Below, piece by piece: positions 1 to 8,118 of a stretch of 64,000 nucleotides of DNA; positions within the stretch are counted from its first letter, which is position 1; each line of letters begins with the position of its first letter. A program made the position numbers and the translations under genes. The DNA lies in contig NZ_MQMF01000002.1 in assembly GCF_001999465.1 (NCBI RefSeq), positions 806,001 to 870,000 on the forward strand, read 5' to 3'. The DNA comes from Fictibacillus arsenicus (GTDB taxonomy: Bacteria > Bacillota > Bacilli > Bacillales > Fictibacillaceae). Under the pieces are notes generated by a model. That model saw only the letters and a program-made list of their open reading frames with translations. It did not search any database and was not told the DNA's origin.

Positions 1-368
1 TCATCTTCAAAGTACATGTAAACTGACCGTTTCCCTACTACATCCGCTTTCGTCTCTTGCATAGTAATAAAAGCATGCTGAAGATAATGAGGGGCGTAAT
101 AATCGTCGTCATCAAACTTTGCAATATAAGGATAGCTGGCTTTTTGAATCGCAGCATTTAAACATTCGCCAAGCGTAGTTTCTTCAGGGAGCTGACACAC
201 GGATATGTTTTTGAACGTTCTTGCCCTTGCTTTCCATTTGTCTAGCTGTAACTGATCATTATTTAATACAATAATCATTTCTTTTTCTGCCATTAATTGA
301 TTTTCGTAATTCCGAAAAACGTTCTCCATAAATTGTTCTCTCATTGTGCAGCAGATAATTGAGACCAT
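1..368 (-). CDS. Family 2-type glycosyltransferase (3' end cut by window)
   Basis: The reading frame starts at an ATG at 368 behind GGGGAGG and runs off the left edge, so only about 122 N-terminal residues are visible. They begin MVSIICCTMRE and include an acidic AKFDDDDYYAP stretch near residue 92, which fits the DXD-type metal/nucleotide-sugar site of GT-A (GT2) glycosyltransferases. It would transfer a sugar from a nucleotide sugar to an acceptor. It starts 13 bases after the stop of the mannose-1-phosphate guanylyltransferase gene, so the two are probably one operon making a surface or spore polysaccharide; that link is inference. The acceptor cannot be told. Confidence 0.75.
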   Translation of the reverse strand, partial: MVSIICCTMREQFMENVFRNYENQLMAEKEMIIVLNNDQLQLDKWKARARTFKNISVCQLPEETTLGECLNAAIQKASYPYIAKFDDDDYYAPHYLQHAFITMQETKADVVGKRSVYMYFED

Positions 369-381
369 AATCCTCCCCACC

Positions 382-1740
382 TTACGTACATTGTTGAACT
401 GCTTCATCCCATGAATACGTAATAAGCATTATGTCGCTCTCATTAATCTCAGCACCAATCTGTACTTCAATAAACGTAAGAGAGGTTAACGCTTTAATTG
501 AATGGTTGCACCCTACAGGAATTCGAATGACGTCCCCCGCTTTAATTGAGTGCAGCTGGCTGTTTACAATCACTTCACCTGAACCTGAAAGGATGGTCCA
601 GATTTCCTGTCTGTTCTGATGCACATGTAGACTGATATTACAGTTCGGCAGCACATTTACGAATTTTGCAATGGACTGCTGCTCATCAGTATCGTCTATC
701 TTTTCTAACACCTTATAGCTGCCCCATCTCTTTTCTACATAGCGGGGCATGTCGTTGGTATGCTGCAGTTTTACTTCTGCACATCTGTTTTTATCCGCTA
801 CAAGTATTCCTTCTGCGCCAGCCACAATCATACTATCTGAAATTCCTATCACATGAATGGGTTGCGGCAATTCGTTTACAACATGTGTATTGATTGAGTC
901 GTCGGAGAGCATGCCCCGACCTGTGACCGATGAAGGTATATGTTCACTTATCGTCTTCCATGTACCAATATCTTTCCACTGTCCGGCATAAGGCACGACG
1001 ATTGAACGCTTACTATGCTCAGCAACTGCCACATCAAAGCTTAATTTGGGAAGTTTATTGTACACGCTGAGCAGCTCATCGTATTGTGTTGGAATTCCTT
1101 TATCCTTTAACAACTCAAGCATAAAGCTCAGCTTGAAACTATAGACGCCACAATTCCAAAGAGCTTTTTTCTTTTTTAGTTCAGCCGCTTTTTTCCTATT
1201 CGGTTTTTCGATAAAATGAGTGATCTGGAAATAGTCATTGGACTGTTCCGTGATGTTTGGAACAATATAACCCATTTGATCGGAGGGAAATTCAGGTTCA
1301 ACTCCAATGTGTGCCAGTTCTGCCAAAGATTTTTCGAGGATAGAAGGCATCTGATTAATAAGATAGAAAAAGGATTGGTCAGCAAATGCGTCAACGGGCA
1401 AAACACAAATCGTTTCATCGAGCCCTGTTTCCCTTTTTGAATGCAGATAAGCAACTGCTAATGATACAGCTGAAAAGGTACCTTTTTGCCTTGGTTCACT
1501 GATGATTGGTATTGATGCAGCTATTTGGTTTTGAATGAGGTCTTTCTGATTTTGATTCGTAATAAGATAAGTATTTGAAATAAGATCAGCTGCTTCTAAT
1601 TGTCTGCATACACGCTGCAGCATGGACTCTTTACCATTATTGTCCGTGCTAAGCAGTTTTAGAAATTGCTTAGCACGGATCTTGTTTGATAACGGCCAAA
1701 GTCTCCTTCCGGCACCGCCTGATAAAAGAAGAATTTTCAT
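382..1740 (-). CDS. manC: Mannose-1-phosphate guanylyltransferase, ManC type with C-terminal cupin
   Basis: This 452-residue protein has the nucleotidyltransferase signature LLLSGGAGRRLWPLS at residues 4-18 and a sugar-phosphate site around FIEKPNRKKA. A C-terminal type II mannose-6-phosphate isomerase cupin follows (about residues 335-445; HVHQNRQEIWTILSGSGEV). That is the layout of bifunctional ManC/CpsB enzymes, which make GDP-mannose from mannose-1-phosphate and GTP; isomerase activity is possible. The ATG at 1740 follows TGGAGG with good spacing. A glycosyltransferase gene starts 13 bases downstream, so the product probably feeds an exopolysaccharide or spore-surface glycan. Length is normal for the family. 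Family call is firm; the glycan is unknown. Confidence 0.88.
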   Translation of the reverse strand: MKILLLSGGAGRRLWPLSNKIRAKQFLKLLSTDNNGKESMLQRVCRQLEAADLISNTYLITNQNQKDLIQNQIAASIPIISEPRQKGTFSAVSLAVAYLHSKRETGLDETICVLPVDAFADQSFFYLINQMPSILEKSLAELAHIGVEPEFPSDQMGYIVPNITEQSNDYFQITHFIEKPNRKKAAELKKKKALWNCGVYSFKLSFMLELLKDKGIPTQYDELLSVYNKLPKLSFDVAVAEHSKRSIVVPYAGQWKDIGTWKTISEHIPSSVTGRGMLSDDSINTHVVNELPQPIHVIGISDSMIVAGAEGILVADKNRCAEVKLQHTNDMPRYVEKRWGSYKVLEKIDDTDEQQSIAKFVNVLPNCNISLHVHQNRQEIWTILSGSGEVIVNSQLHSIKAGDVIRIPVGCNHSIKALTSLTFIEVQIGAEINESDIMLITYSWDEAVQQCT

Positions 1741-1903
1741 ATCAATCCTCCATTGTATAAAACAGCCTCTGCTATATTATGAAAATCAGGAAGGTGATAT
1801 GCGGTTCTGGCAACACATTAGAAAACTAGATTAAAAAGAAGAAAATTCCTTCTTATTCCTTTATGATAAAAATTAATAAGTAAACAGGATGAGGTGAGCA
1901 ATA

Positions 1904-2884
1904 GTGATAGTAGTCATTTTAGATGATTGGGAAAAAAGTTTTGCAGAAAATCCAGAAATAGAGCGGTTGCGGCAGCACTTTCAAGTTGAAATCTATCACG
2001 ACAAACCCTCTCAGGTTGAACTTTTAAGCCGCATCGAACAGGCAGATGTTATTTTACCGATAAGAGAACGTACGAGGTTTTCTAAAGAAGTGCTTGGCCA
2101 GCTGAAAAATATTAAGTTAATCGCTCAAACAGGTGCTGGTCTCGCTCATATTGACATGGATGAGGCGAACAGGCTGAACATAGCTGTGGCCACCACTCCT
2201 GGAGGATCTGCCGCTGTTGTAGAGTTAATCATCGGAATGATGATCAACCACTCCCGTAATCTTTTGTCATTACATAAACAGATGAAACAAGGAGATTGGG
2301 CGGAATCGGTCGGTTTAGGACTCGAAAACAAAACGGTGGGTATAATCGGGCTTGGCAAAATTGGTTCAGGCATCGCAAGAATAGCGAAAGCTTTCAATAT
2401 GAATGTTGTCGCGTGGGGACCGAGATTAACGGAAGAACGTGCAGAAGCTCAAGATGTTGAATTCAGCAGACTCGAGGAACTGCTGCAGAGAGCTCATTTT
2501 GTAATAATTGCAGTGAGACTCGTTCCAGAAACAAAACACCTACTGACAGAAAAACACTTCAAGCTTATGAAAAAAGATGCTTTCTTAATTAACACATCCC
2601 GGGGAGAAGTAGTGGATGAAGCTGCACTTGTAAAAGCATTAGAAGAAAATTGGATCGGAGGAGCTGGTCTTGATGTATTCAATCATGAGCCGATCGCTCA
2701 GGATCACCCGCTCTTGAAACTGGATAACGTAATCTTAACGCCTCATATCGGATGGAAGACAGATAATATGTTTCATCAATTTTTATCTGTAAGCATCGAC
2801 AACATCCTCTCCTTTTTAATCCATGGAAAGCCCGAACGAATCGTGAATCTTGAAGAAATCCATAAAAGTGAGCCCGCCGGCTAA
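1904..2884 (+). CDS. D-2-hydroxyacid dehydrogenase family protein
   Basis: The 326-residue cytoplasmic enzyme starts with GTG behind GAGGTGA. It has the Rossmann nucleotide-binding motif GIIGLGKIGSGIA near residue 145, the substrate-binding arginine in NTSRGEVVDEAAL near 229, and the catalytic histidine in LTPHIGW near 281. This is the standard set for NAD(P)-dependent reduction of 2-keto acids to D-2-hydroxy acids (phosphoglycerate dehydrogenase/lactate dehydrogenase superfamily). It lacks the C-terminal ACT domain of SerA, so serine biosynthesis is unlikely. It is monocistronic, with a hairpin over its stop codon. The true substrate cannot be inferred. Confidence 0.88.
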   Translation: MIVVILDDWEKSFAENPEIERLRQHFQVEIYHDKPSQVELLSRIEQADVILPIRERTRFSKEVLGQLKNIKLIAQTGAGLAHIDMDEANRLNIAVATTPGGSAAVVELIIGMMINHSRNLLSLHKQMKQGDWAESVGLGLENKTVGIIGLGKIGSGIARIAKAFNMNVVAWGPRLTEERAEAQDVEFSRLEELLQRAHFVIIAVRLVPETKHLLTEKHFKLMKKDAFLINTSRGEVVDEAALVKALEENWIGGAGLDVFNHEPIAQDHPLLKLDNVILTPHIGWKTDNMFHQFLSVSIDNILSFLIHGKPERIVNLEEIHKSEPAG

Positions 2885-2904
2885 TCGGTGGGCTCTATTT
2901 CTTT
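2870..2904 (+). terminator. Intrinsic terminator of the hydroxyacid dehydrogenase gene
   Basis: A 10-bp GC-rich stem (GAGCCCGCCG / CGGTGGGCTC) is followed by TATTTCTTT. The hairpin begins inside the last codons of the dehydrogenase and ends next to the stop of the convergent transporter gene, so it may serve both strands. Confidence 0.75.
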
Positions 2905-4204
2905 AAAACAGCTTCTGCAGTTCGTTTATTCCGAGGTAAGCAAACATAAGGAGGCATCCGATTAATACTGCGTTGGTCACCCATTTGTTGCGATATTCTG
3001 CGTCTACTTTCTTCGAGTTCAATAAGATGATCAGTGAGATCGCTAGAAACGGCATGAACAATGCTCCGAGGACCCCATAAATGATGATGAGCTGCACGGG
3101 TTTTCCTAAAAAGAAAATGAGCATAGGCGGAAATGTCAGCCAAGCAAGATATGCTCGGTAAGACTTATCTTTCTCCGATACAGGCTTAACTTTGTGCAGA
3201 TCTTCCTTCTTAGTTCGAATCGTTCTTAAGAAGTCAGCGAACAAGTACGGCACACCATTCCATACACCAAGAAGTGAAGTGAAAGCTGCTGACCAGAAAG
3301 CAATCAGGAAAAGCCACCGCAATGGCGTCCCGAATTCCTGTCCTAATAATCCGGCAAGATCCAGCAAGCCTTGGTCCCCTTCCAGTTTCACATCTGTTCC
3401 AAATAGGAATTTAGCACCGATCACTAGTGCTGCCATCGTAAAAATACCTGTGATTACATAAGCTGCTTTCGTATCCAATCTCATAATGGGAACAAAAGCT
3501 TTCCCTTTCCAATCCTTTTCCTTCAGCCAATACCCATAGGAGGCCATCGTGATCGTCCCGCCTACACCTCCGATCAAACCTAATGCAAGCATGAGTGATC
3601 CATCAGGCATCCTAGGTACAAAACCGCCTGCAAACTCACCGATTGTTGGCAAAAAGAGCAGAGATGTTCCGATGATCGTGATGAACATCACCCCAATCAG
3701 AATCGTCATGATTCGTTCAAACAGCAAATAGCGGCCAGTCCACACTAGAGCGAAACCAATCAGTGAGTGAACGATCGCCCATGCCCAGATCGGCATGATC
3801 GGCAGCATAGCATGCATGCCTAGCCCGCAAGTCATCGCAGCTGTTGCTCCGTAAATATAACCCCAGATAACCGAGTACACTCCAAAATAACTTGTTGCCC
3901 ATTTGCCAAGGGAATGCCAGCCTTGCAGGATCGTTTGTCCTGTTGCAAGATACCAGCGTCCGACACCTTCGTTTAAGTAGTATTTTAAGATAGCTCCCAC
4001 AATAATGGCCCATACGAAGGTCATACCGAAAGAAGTTCCGATGACAATCGCAGTAATCATATCCGCTGTTCCGACTCCAGTGGCAGCGACTACAAATCCT
4101 GGACCAATCATTTTCAGCTTTTGCCCTATTGTCTGTGGCGGCAAAGGACCAGTGTTTGCTGTTGCGTGATGCAGATCATGATTCAATGATGATTCAATTT
4201 TCAA
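2903..4204 (-). CDS. Nramp-related divalent metal transporter with non-canonical metal site
   Basis: A polytopic membrane protein of about 433 residues in the Nramp fold (TM1 segment MIGPGFVVAATGVGTADM). I chose the TTG at 4204 because it sits 7 bases after AAAGGAGG; the longer ATG frame at 4246 has no such site. Classical Nramp proteins carry DPGN in TM1 and MPH in TM6. Here the TM1 position reads GVGTAD and the TM6 region reads ITMASYGYW, so the usual Mn/Fe ligands are missing. It belongs to a divergent Nramp-like clade whose cargo may be another cation. A consensus cre site lies 28-41 bases upstream of the chosen start, implying CcpA control. Confidence 0.78.
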   Translation of the reverse strand: MKIESSLNHDLHHATANTGPLPPQTIGQKLKMIGPGFVVAATGVGTADMITAIVIGTSFGMTFVWAIIVGAILKYYLNEGVGRWYLATGQTILQGWHSLGKWATSYFGVYSVIWGYIYGATAAMTCGLGMHAMLPIMPIWAWAIVHSLIGFALVWTGRYLLFERIMTILIGVMFITIIGTSLLFLPTIGEFAGGFVPRMPDGSLMLALGLIGGVGGTITMASYGYWLKEKDWKGKAFVPIMRLDTKAAYVITGIFTMAALVIGAKFLFGTDVKLEGDQGLLDLAGLLGQEFGTPLRWLFLIAFWSAAFTSLLGVWNGVPYLFADFLRTIRTKKEDLHKVKPVSEKDKSYRAYLAWLTFPPMLIFFLGKPVQLIIIYGVLGALFMPFLAISLIILLNSKKVDAEYRNKWVTNAVLIGCLLMFAYLGINELQKLF

Positions 4205-4231
4205 GTTTACTCCTCCTTTTGCTCCGATTTT

Positions 4232-4245
4232 AGAAAACGTTTTCA
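4232..4245 (-). promoter_or_regulatory. Candidate cre (CcpA) site upstream of the Nramp-related gene
   Basis: Read on the minus strand, TGAAAACGTTTTCT matches the 14-position Bacillus cre consensus TGWAARCGYTWNCW at every position. It lies between a TTGAGT/CATAAT promoter-like pair and the TTG start at 4204, a position typical of roadblock or promoter-overlapping repression. Confidence 0.6.
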
Positions 4246-4316
4246 AAATAGTATTTATCCATTATGACATAGTTCAGAAAATTTACTCAACTATAAGTTT
4301 AAAAATTAATACAAAA

Positions 4317-4345
4317 AATAAAAAAGCCCAGAATTCTGAGCTTTT
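4317..4345 (-). terminator. Terminator after the 137-codon membrane protein gene
   Basis: An almost perfect palindrome (AAAAGCCCAGAATTCTGAGC then TTTT) overlaps the end of the minus-strand gene, and A-rich sequence on its left becomes a U-tract in that transcript. Confidence 0.6.
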
Positions 4346-4346
4346 C

Positions 4347-4760
4347 TTACCAGTTAAAAAAGAAGAAGGCTAGTATGAAGTAAATGACAAAAAGCGTTTC
4401 TAATATTAAAGTTATTAAATCCCATTTTGTTTTACGGAATTCTTCCTCGGTCTGGGTCCCAACAATCATCCTTAAAGCCAAAAGCAAAAAACCTATTATT
4501 TTGGCATACATATTATTCAGTACAAACACTGCAATAATATAGATAAGCCCTTTGAAGATAAAAGTTCCTATAAGTATCCCTAAATTTAATCTGAATTTGC
4601 TGATTGGAAAAAACTCATCCGATCCTTGAAGTTCTATGTATTTGTCTTTTATAAAACGATATCTAATAAGCAGCTCTACATTATTTATTAACAGTATGAC
4701 ACACCATACTAAAATAAGCGTTTCTTCTACAGTCATCCCAAACAATTTACCATCCCCCAA
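4347..4760 (-). CDS. Small four-helix membrane protein of unknown function
   Basis: Up to 137 residues with about four hydrophobic segments (around residues 11-27, 58-80, 84-103 and 115-135) and a short acidic linker (TQTEEEFRKTKWD) before the last one. I do not recognise the family. Start choice is uncertain: the open frame begins with TTG at 4760, but GGGGG upstream better positions a TTG at codon 6 or the ATG at 4736 (codon 9). It is flanked by its own terminator and by intergenic sequence carrying a dispersed-repeat fragment. Compared with its neighbours it is AT-rich. It is probably expressed alone at the cell membrane. Confidence 0.6.
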   Translation of the reverse strand: MGDGKLFGMTVEETLILVWCVILLINNVELLIRYRFIKDKYIELQGSDEFFPISKFRLNLGILIGTFIFKGLIYIIAVFVLNNMYAKIIGFLLLALRMIVGTQTEEEFRKTKWDLITLILETLFVIYFILAFFFFNW

Positions 4761-4828
4761 TAATTTATGACCACACTAATATTTTACCATAATTTTACTT
4801 AACTATTAAAAGTAAAGATTGTTTTAGT

Positions 4829-4868
4829 GACTTTCGAGGAGTCTCGCACCATGCACTCCTATCAATTT
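4829..4868. repeat. Fragment of a dispersed intergenic repeat
   Basis: The segment GAGGAGTCTCGCACCATGCA and the following CTCCTATCAA match the right end of the longer repeat at 10925-11022 with few differences, and also the inverted copy at 33797-33936. Only about 40 bases are left here. Confidence 0.65.
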
Positions 4869-4892
4869 GGTCTAAGAATTAGAGGAGCAAAA

Positions 4893-4930
4893 TAAAAAAC
4901 CGAGCAGAAAATGTAAAAATCTTCTGCTCG
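4893..4930 (-). terminator. Terminator of the azoreductase transcript
   Basis: Nine-base-pair perfect stem (CGAGCAGAA / TTCTGCTCG) with an A-run at 4893-4899 that becomes a U-tract in the minus-strand RNA, 34 bases after the azoreductase stop. Confidence 0.75.
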
Positions 4931-4963
4931 ATTTATGAGTCAATGGTGTTTTTAGAAGTTATT

Positions 4964-5599
4964 TTAAAACGTATGTGCCGCGTCTTTAGCTCTTGCGATG
5001 GCATTTTCCTTTATTTCATTTGCTTTGTCGGGCATTGCCGCATGTCCTTCAACAAAGATTCCCTCGAAGGAAGGAACCCCGAAAAATTGCATGATGATAC
5101 TCAAATACCGGTGTCCCATTTCCATTCCTGCTGCAGGTCCTTCAGAATAAATGCCTCCGCGGGCTTGAATGTGCATGGCTTTCTTATCTGTTAAAAGACC
5201 AACCGGCCCTTGTTCTGTGTATTTGAATGTTTTTCCGGCCACAGCTACTGAATCAATATATGCTTTCATTACGGGAGGAAACGAAAAATTCCACATTGGC
5301 GTAACAAATACATATTTATCTGCTGAAACGAACTGATCACACAACTCTGTGAGTCTTCCTACTTTGGCCTTTTCTTCTGAAGACAGTTCTTCAAACCCTT
5401 TACCTGATTGAAGTTTCCCCCAACCACTGAAGACATCCACATCAATTTGCGGAACATCGTCTTTATATAGGTCAACATTCACTACTTCATGATCTGGATT
5501 AATTATTTTATACTCTTCAATAAATGCTTTTCCAACAGCCATGCTGAACGACATTGTATCATCATGCGGATGTGCTGTTATGTACAAGACTTTTGTCAT
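4964..5599 (-). CDS. azoR: FMN-dependent NADH-azoreductase
   Basis: This 211-residue flavodoxin-fold protein begins with a beta strand and phosphate-binding segment ([20 protein letters not shown]). It contains the FMN-ring contact region [20 protein letters not shown] near residue 99 and [15 protein letters not shown] near 122, which are signatures of AzoR/AcpD enzymes. These reduce azo compounds and quinones with NADH. A 48-codon gene ends 18 bases upstream and the two probably form one transcript. The gene ends in a clear hairpin terminator. The family length (200-215) agrees. Physiological role is likely quinone or electrophile detoxification, as for family members. Confidence 0.9.
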   Translation of the reverse strand: MTKVLYITAHPHDDTMSFSMAVGKAFIEEYKIINPDHEVVNVDLYKDDVPQIDVDVFSGWGKLQSGKGFEELSSEEKAKVGRLTELCDQFVSADKYVFVTPMWNFSFPPVMKAYIDSVAVAGKTFKYTEQGPVGLLTDKKAMHIQARGGIYSEGPAAGMEMGHRYLSIIMQFFGVPSFEGIFVEGHAAMPDKANEIKENAIARAKDAAHTF

Positions 5600-5617
5600 A
5601 GAATAAACCTGACCTTT

Positions 5618-5764
5618 CTATTCATTTGCTTCATGCAGATAAGGATTTCCACTGATCTTTGCTCTTACTTCATCTGTTAATGCAAACGGCTCTGTGATTG
5701 TTTCTTGCTCTGTTTCATTTGTGCTGTGCAAACTTCCATCATAATGAATAGGCTTGTTATCCAA
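5618..5764 (-). CDS. 48-residue conserved-looking small protein, azoR operon
   Basis: A short frame starts with TTG at 5764, seven bases after a strong GGGAGGTGAG. It encodes 48 residues beginning MDNKPIHYDGSLHSTNE and ending ISGNPYLHEANE. It is hydrophilic and acidic with no membrane segment or cysteine. The stop lies 18 bases before the azoreductase start, so the pair is probably co-transcribed. I do not recognise a family. The strong ribosome binding site and tight spacing are the main evidence that it is a real gene. Confidence 0.6.
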   Translation of the reverse strand: MDNKPIHYDGSLHSTNETEQETITEPFALTDEVRAKISGNPYLHEANE

Positions 5765-5830
5765 TAATCACTCACCTCCCCTTTTTATTTTAAACCATAT
5801 ATTTACATTTATACATTTACAATTTATTAC

Positions 5831-5859
5831 AAAAAGGCTACCTGCTTTAACAGATAGCC
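5831..5859 (-). terminator. Terminator of the SASP gene
   Basis: Stem GGCTACCTG / CAGATAGCC with one mismatch and a run of five A on the left, giving a U-tract in the minus-strand transcript 20 bases after the SASP stop. Confidence 0.75.
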
Positions 5860-5879
5860 ATAGCCATGTTATTTAATTA

Positions 5880-6068
5880 TTAACGTCCGCCAAGAGCTTG
5901 TGCTACAAGACGCTTCGTGATCTCACCACCTACAGATCCGTTTGCACGAGATGTAGAGTCTGCTCCAAGGTTTACACCGAACTCAGAAGCGATTTCATAC
6001 TTCATTTGGTCGATAGCTTGTTGAGCACCTGGTACTACTAATTGGTTGCTGTTGTTGTTTCTAGCCAT
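5880..6068 (-). CDS. Alpha/beta-type small acid-soluble spore protein
   Basis: A 62-residue protein starting [20 protein letters not shown]. It has both alpha/beta SASP hallmarks: the germination-protease region ([13 protein letters not shown]) and the DNA-binding [11 protein letters not shown] segment near the C terminus. These proteins coat spore DNA, shift it toward an A-like form and protect it from UV and heat, then are degraded by Gpr. The start at 6068 follows AAAGGAGGTG; an in-frame upstream ATG (6077) would overlap that site and is rejected. It is monocistronic with its own terminator. Expression in the forespore under sigma G is expected from the family. It is good evidence for an endospore former. 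Confidence 0.95.
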   Translation of the reverse strand: MARNNNSNQLVVPGAQQAIDQMKYEIASEFGVNLGADSTSRANGSVGGEITKRLVAQALGGR

Positions 6069-6161
6069 TGTTTTCACCTCCTTTTAATGATTAAGATTAT
6101 AATTCCACTTCAAATTTTTCTTATACGCCTTTAAGCAGAGGTAGTATTTGTTAAGGGAAAT

Positions 6162-6189
6162 AAAAAAGAACGATTGAAAACAATCGTTC
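6162..6189 (-). terminator. Terminator of the nitroreductase gene
   Basis: Perfect 9-bp stem GAACGATTG / CAATCGTTC with an AAAA loop and A-run at 6162-6167, which makes a U-tract on the minus strand. Confidence 0.8.
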
Positions 6190-6265
6190 CTGTGAAACTA
6201 ATGGCAAACTCTAATTTTTCATTTTTATTTTTTCCTAATATTTAACTAATATTCTTTATCTTTTC

Positions 6266-6847
6266 TTAGTTCATCCATACTGTGAAATCTTCAAATCCTT
6301 TTTTCTTTACTGACTTAGGCGTTAAATCTGGATAACCGATATAGATAAAGCCAGCCATATCTCCTTTTGGCGTCAGTCCAAAGAATTCCTTTACTTTATC
6401 TTGATAAGTTACTGCACCCGTTCTCCAAATCGCGCCTAATCCTAATGAATGTGCGGTAAGCAGCATGTTTTGGATCGCACTGCAGACTGCTGCGTATTCT
6501 TCTTTCATGATAACGTTTTTCTTATCGGCCGGTTCTATTCCTACAGCGATTATGACAGGTGCCCTTAAAGGGTTGTTCCTCGCTTTTTCTGCTTTCCGGT
6601 CCACTTCTTCAGCTTCTAAAACTGCATGATCGGTTCGAACTATTTCTTCTAAAACGGCTCCTAATCTTTTTCGGCTATCTCCGCTTATCACAAAAAAACG
6701 CCACGGCTCCGTCCTGTAATGGTTTGGGGCATACGTTCCCGCTTCGAGGATTTTTTCAATACAATCAGAAGGAACAGGGTCACCTTTGACTTTTCCGATG
6801 CTTCTCCGTGTTTTAATCGCATCTATTACATCCATAATCTCATACAC
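6266..6847 (-). CDS. Nitroreductase family protein
   Basis: A 193-residue FMN-dependent enzyme of the nitroreductase superfamily. Features are the N-terminal RRSIGKVKG flavin-binding motif, YAPNHYRTEPWRFFVISG near residues 37-54, and the C-terminal GLGAIWRTG and GYPDLTPK segments. Such enzymes reduce nitro compounds, quinones or flavins with NAD(P)H. The start is GTG at 6847, five bases after AGGAGG; the first internal in-frame ATG is too far from it. It is monocistronic with a strong terminator. Substrate cannot be predicted. Confidence 0.87.
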   Translation of the reverse strand: MYEIMDVIDAIKTRRSIGKVKGDPVPSDCIEKILEAGTYAPNHYRTEPWRFFVISGDSRKRLGAVLEEIVRTDHAVLEAEEVDRKAEKARNNPLRAPVIIAVGIEPADKKNVIMKEEYAAVCSAIQNMLLTAHSLGLGAIWRTGAVTYQDKVKEFFGLTPKGDMAGFIYIGYPDLTPKSVKKKGFEDFTVWMN

Positions 6848-6941
6848 TCTCCCCTCCTTATAAGAGTTATTCTGACCTTTCTGTATATAGAAGCCATAAA
6901 AAGGAAGTAATCACCCTTTTCAGTTACCATCATAAAATTAA

Positions 6942-6958
6942 TGTAAGGAATTCTAACA
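6942..6958. promoter_or_regulatory. TnrA/GlnR box upstream of tnrA
   Basis: TGTAAGGAATTCTAACA fits TGTNA-N7-TNACA exactly. It is followed nine bases later by a TATAAT (6968-6973), so it covers the -35 region of that promoter. It should mediate autoregulation by TnrA or control by GlnR; the position would suit repression or a second promoter. Confidence 0.8.
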
Positions 6959-7039
6959 TGAATATGATATAATAAATAACAATATTCTGAAAAACATTTT
7001 TTGTTAGCTTTCTTTCATTCTTAAAATGGAGGTCACTCT

Positions 7040-7354
7040 ATGTCTGTTGATAAAACATCCTATAAAGACAAAAAAGTCATGTCTATCGGTATCATCAGTG
7101 AGCTGACAGGTTTGTCAGAGCGGAAGATTCGTTATTACGAAGAAAGAAAGCTGATTTTCCCTGATCGTACAGGACGCGGGACTCGAAAGTATTCCTTCTC
7201 TGACGTGGAAACATTGATGGAGATTGCCAACCAGATAGAAGATGGTGTACAAACCTTTGAGATTAAAAAGGAAATGACAAAAAGACAGCAGCGAGAAGAA
7301 CGGAACAAGATGATCCGCGGACAGATCAACGCCCAGTTTAATATAAGGAATTAA
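7040..7354 (+). CDS. tnrA: Global nitrogen regulator TnrA (MerR family)
   Basis: A 104-residue MerR-family DNA-binding protein whose HTH region ([20 protein letters not shown], then ERKLIFP and [11 protein letters not shown]) closely follows Bacillus TnrA. The C-terminal [11 protein letters not shown] resembles the tail by which TnrA binds feedback-inhibited glutamine synthetase. TnrA activates nitrogen-scavenging genes and represses others under nitrogen limitation. GlnR is similar but has a longer C terminus and is normally encoded with glnA, which is absent here. The ATG follows TGGAGGT. A perfect TnrA box precedes it, and the ammonium transporter 3 kb away carries another. Confidence 0.92.
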   Translation: MSVDKTSYKDKKVMSIGIISELTGLSERKIRYYEERKLIFPDRTGRGTRKYSFSDVETLMEIANQIEDGVQTFEIKKEMTKRQQREERNKMIRGQINAQFNIRN

Positions 7355-7391
7355 AACAGCCGGCTACCCATTTAAGGTTGCCAGCTGTTTT
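7353..7391. terminator. Bidirectional terminator between tnrA and the exonuclease gene
   Basis: A long stem (AAAACAGC-C-GGC-T-ACC paired with GGT-T-GCC-A-GCTGTTTT) is bordered by A- and T-runs on opposite sides and sits between two convergent genes. Confidence 0.8.
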
Positions 7392-8118
7392 ATTTTGAAA
7401 GCTTTTCATATACATCACGCAGCGTCTTATAACCCTGCTCTTGAATCCGATCCACATATACACTCCATAGTTCAGCAGTCATCTTCGCATCTCCTAATGC
7501 ATGATGCCGATCGACCACAGAGATCCCGCAATGTTCACAGCAATCTTCCAGACGAATTAAATTTGAATCTGGATCTGCAATTTTCAATATAAAAGACGTA
7601 TCCACGATTCTGTGTCTGAAATGGGTTCTGAAAAGCTTCCAGTTGAAATGCTGCAGAAAGCTTTTCTCATGGCTCGCATGGTGCGCTACGAGGACGTCGC
7701 CTTTTACAAACTCATAAAAGTTGATAAGTACTTTTGATAATTCTGGAGCTCCTTCAAAATCTTCTTCCTTTAGTCCTGTCAGCTGTTTGATCTCAGGGGT
7801 CAGTTCAGCACTGCATTGAGCTAAAGAATAGAAACACTCTTCATAGTGTACTTTTCCGCCTTTTACTTTTACAGCACCAATCGAGAGGATCTCGTTTCCT
7901 TGATCCGGAAAGAATCCTGTTGTTTCAAGATCGAATACGACGACATTCAGTTCGCTCAGCGGGACCTCAAGACTTTCTTCTACTTTCACTTCTTTTTGCA
8001 ATTGTCTTAAAAAAGCGATGTGCTGTGCGCTGGACTGTCCTTGCATGGACGCATAAACACTACTACTGACCTTACCCTGCATCTGTTTCATAAACTGTAT
8101 GAGCGGATTGATTCTCAC
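7390..8118 (-). CDS. DEDDh exonuclease domain protein (DNA polymerase III epsilon-like)
   Basis: This 242-residue protein has an exonuclease domain from about residue 55. Motif I is VVFDLETTGFFPDQG, motif II lies around VLVAHHASHEKSFL, and motif III is HHALGDAKMTAEL, giving the DEDDh acidic set for 3'-5' hydrolysis on DNA or RNA. The first 50 residues form an extra N-terminal extension. It overlaps the DUF294 gene upstream by four bases (8115-8118), so the two are translationally coupled. A stand-alone epsilon-like exonuclease next to a DUF294 nucleotidyltransferase is a recurring pair in Bacillaceae; its physiological substrate is not known to me. Confidence 0.85.
   Translation of the reverse strand: MRINPLIQFMKQMQGKVSSSVYASMQGQSSAQHIAFLRQLQKEVKVEESLEVPLSELNVVVFDLETTGFFPDQGNEILSIGAVKVKGGKVHYEECFYSLAQCSAELTPEIKQLTGLKEEDFEGAPELSKVLINFYEFVKGDVLVAHHASHEKSFLQHFNWKLFRTHFRHRIVDTSFILKIADPDSNLIRLEDCCEHCGISVVDRHHALGDAKMTAELWSVYVDRIQEQGYKTLRDVYEKLSK

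Noticed and set aside
1799-1834. 11-codon frame between manC and the dehydrogenase gene
   Set aside because: Too short, and although AAGGTG precedes it there is no other support.
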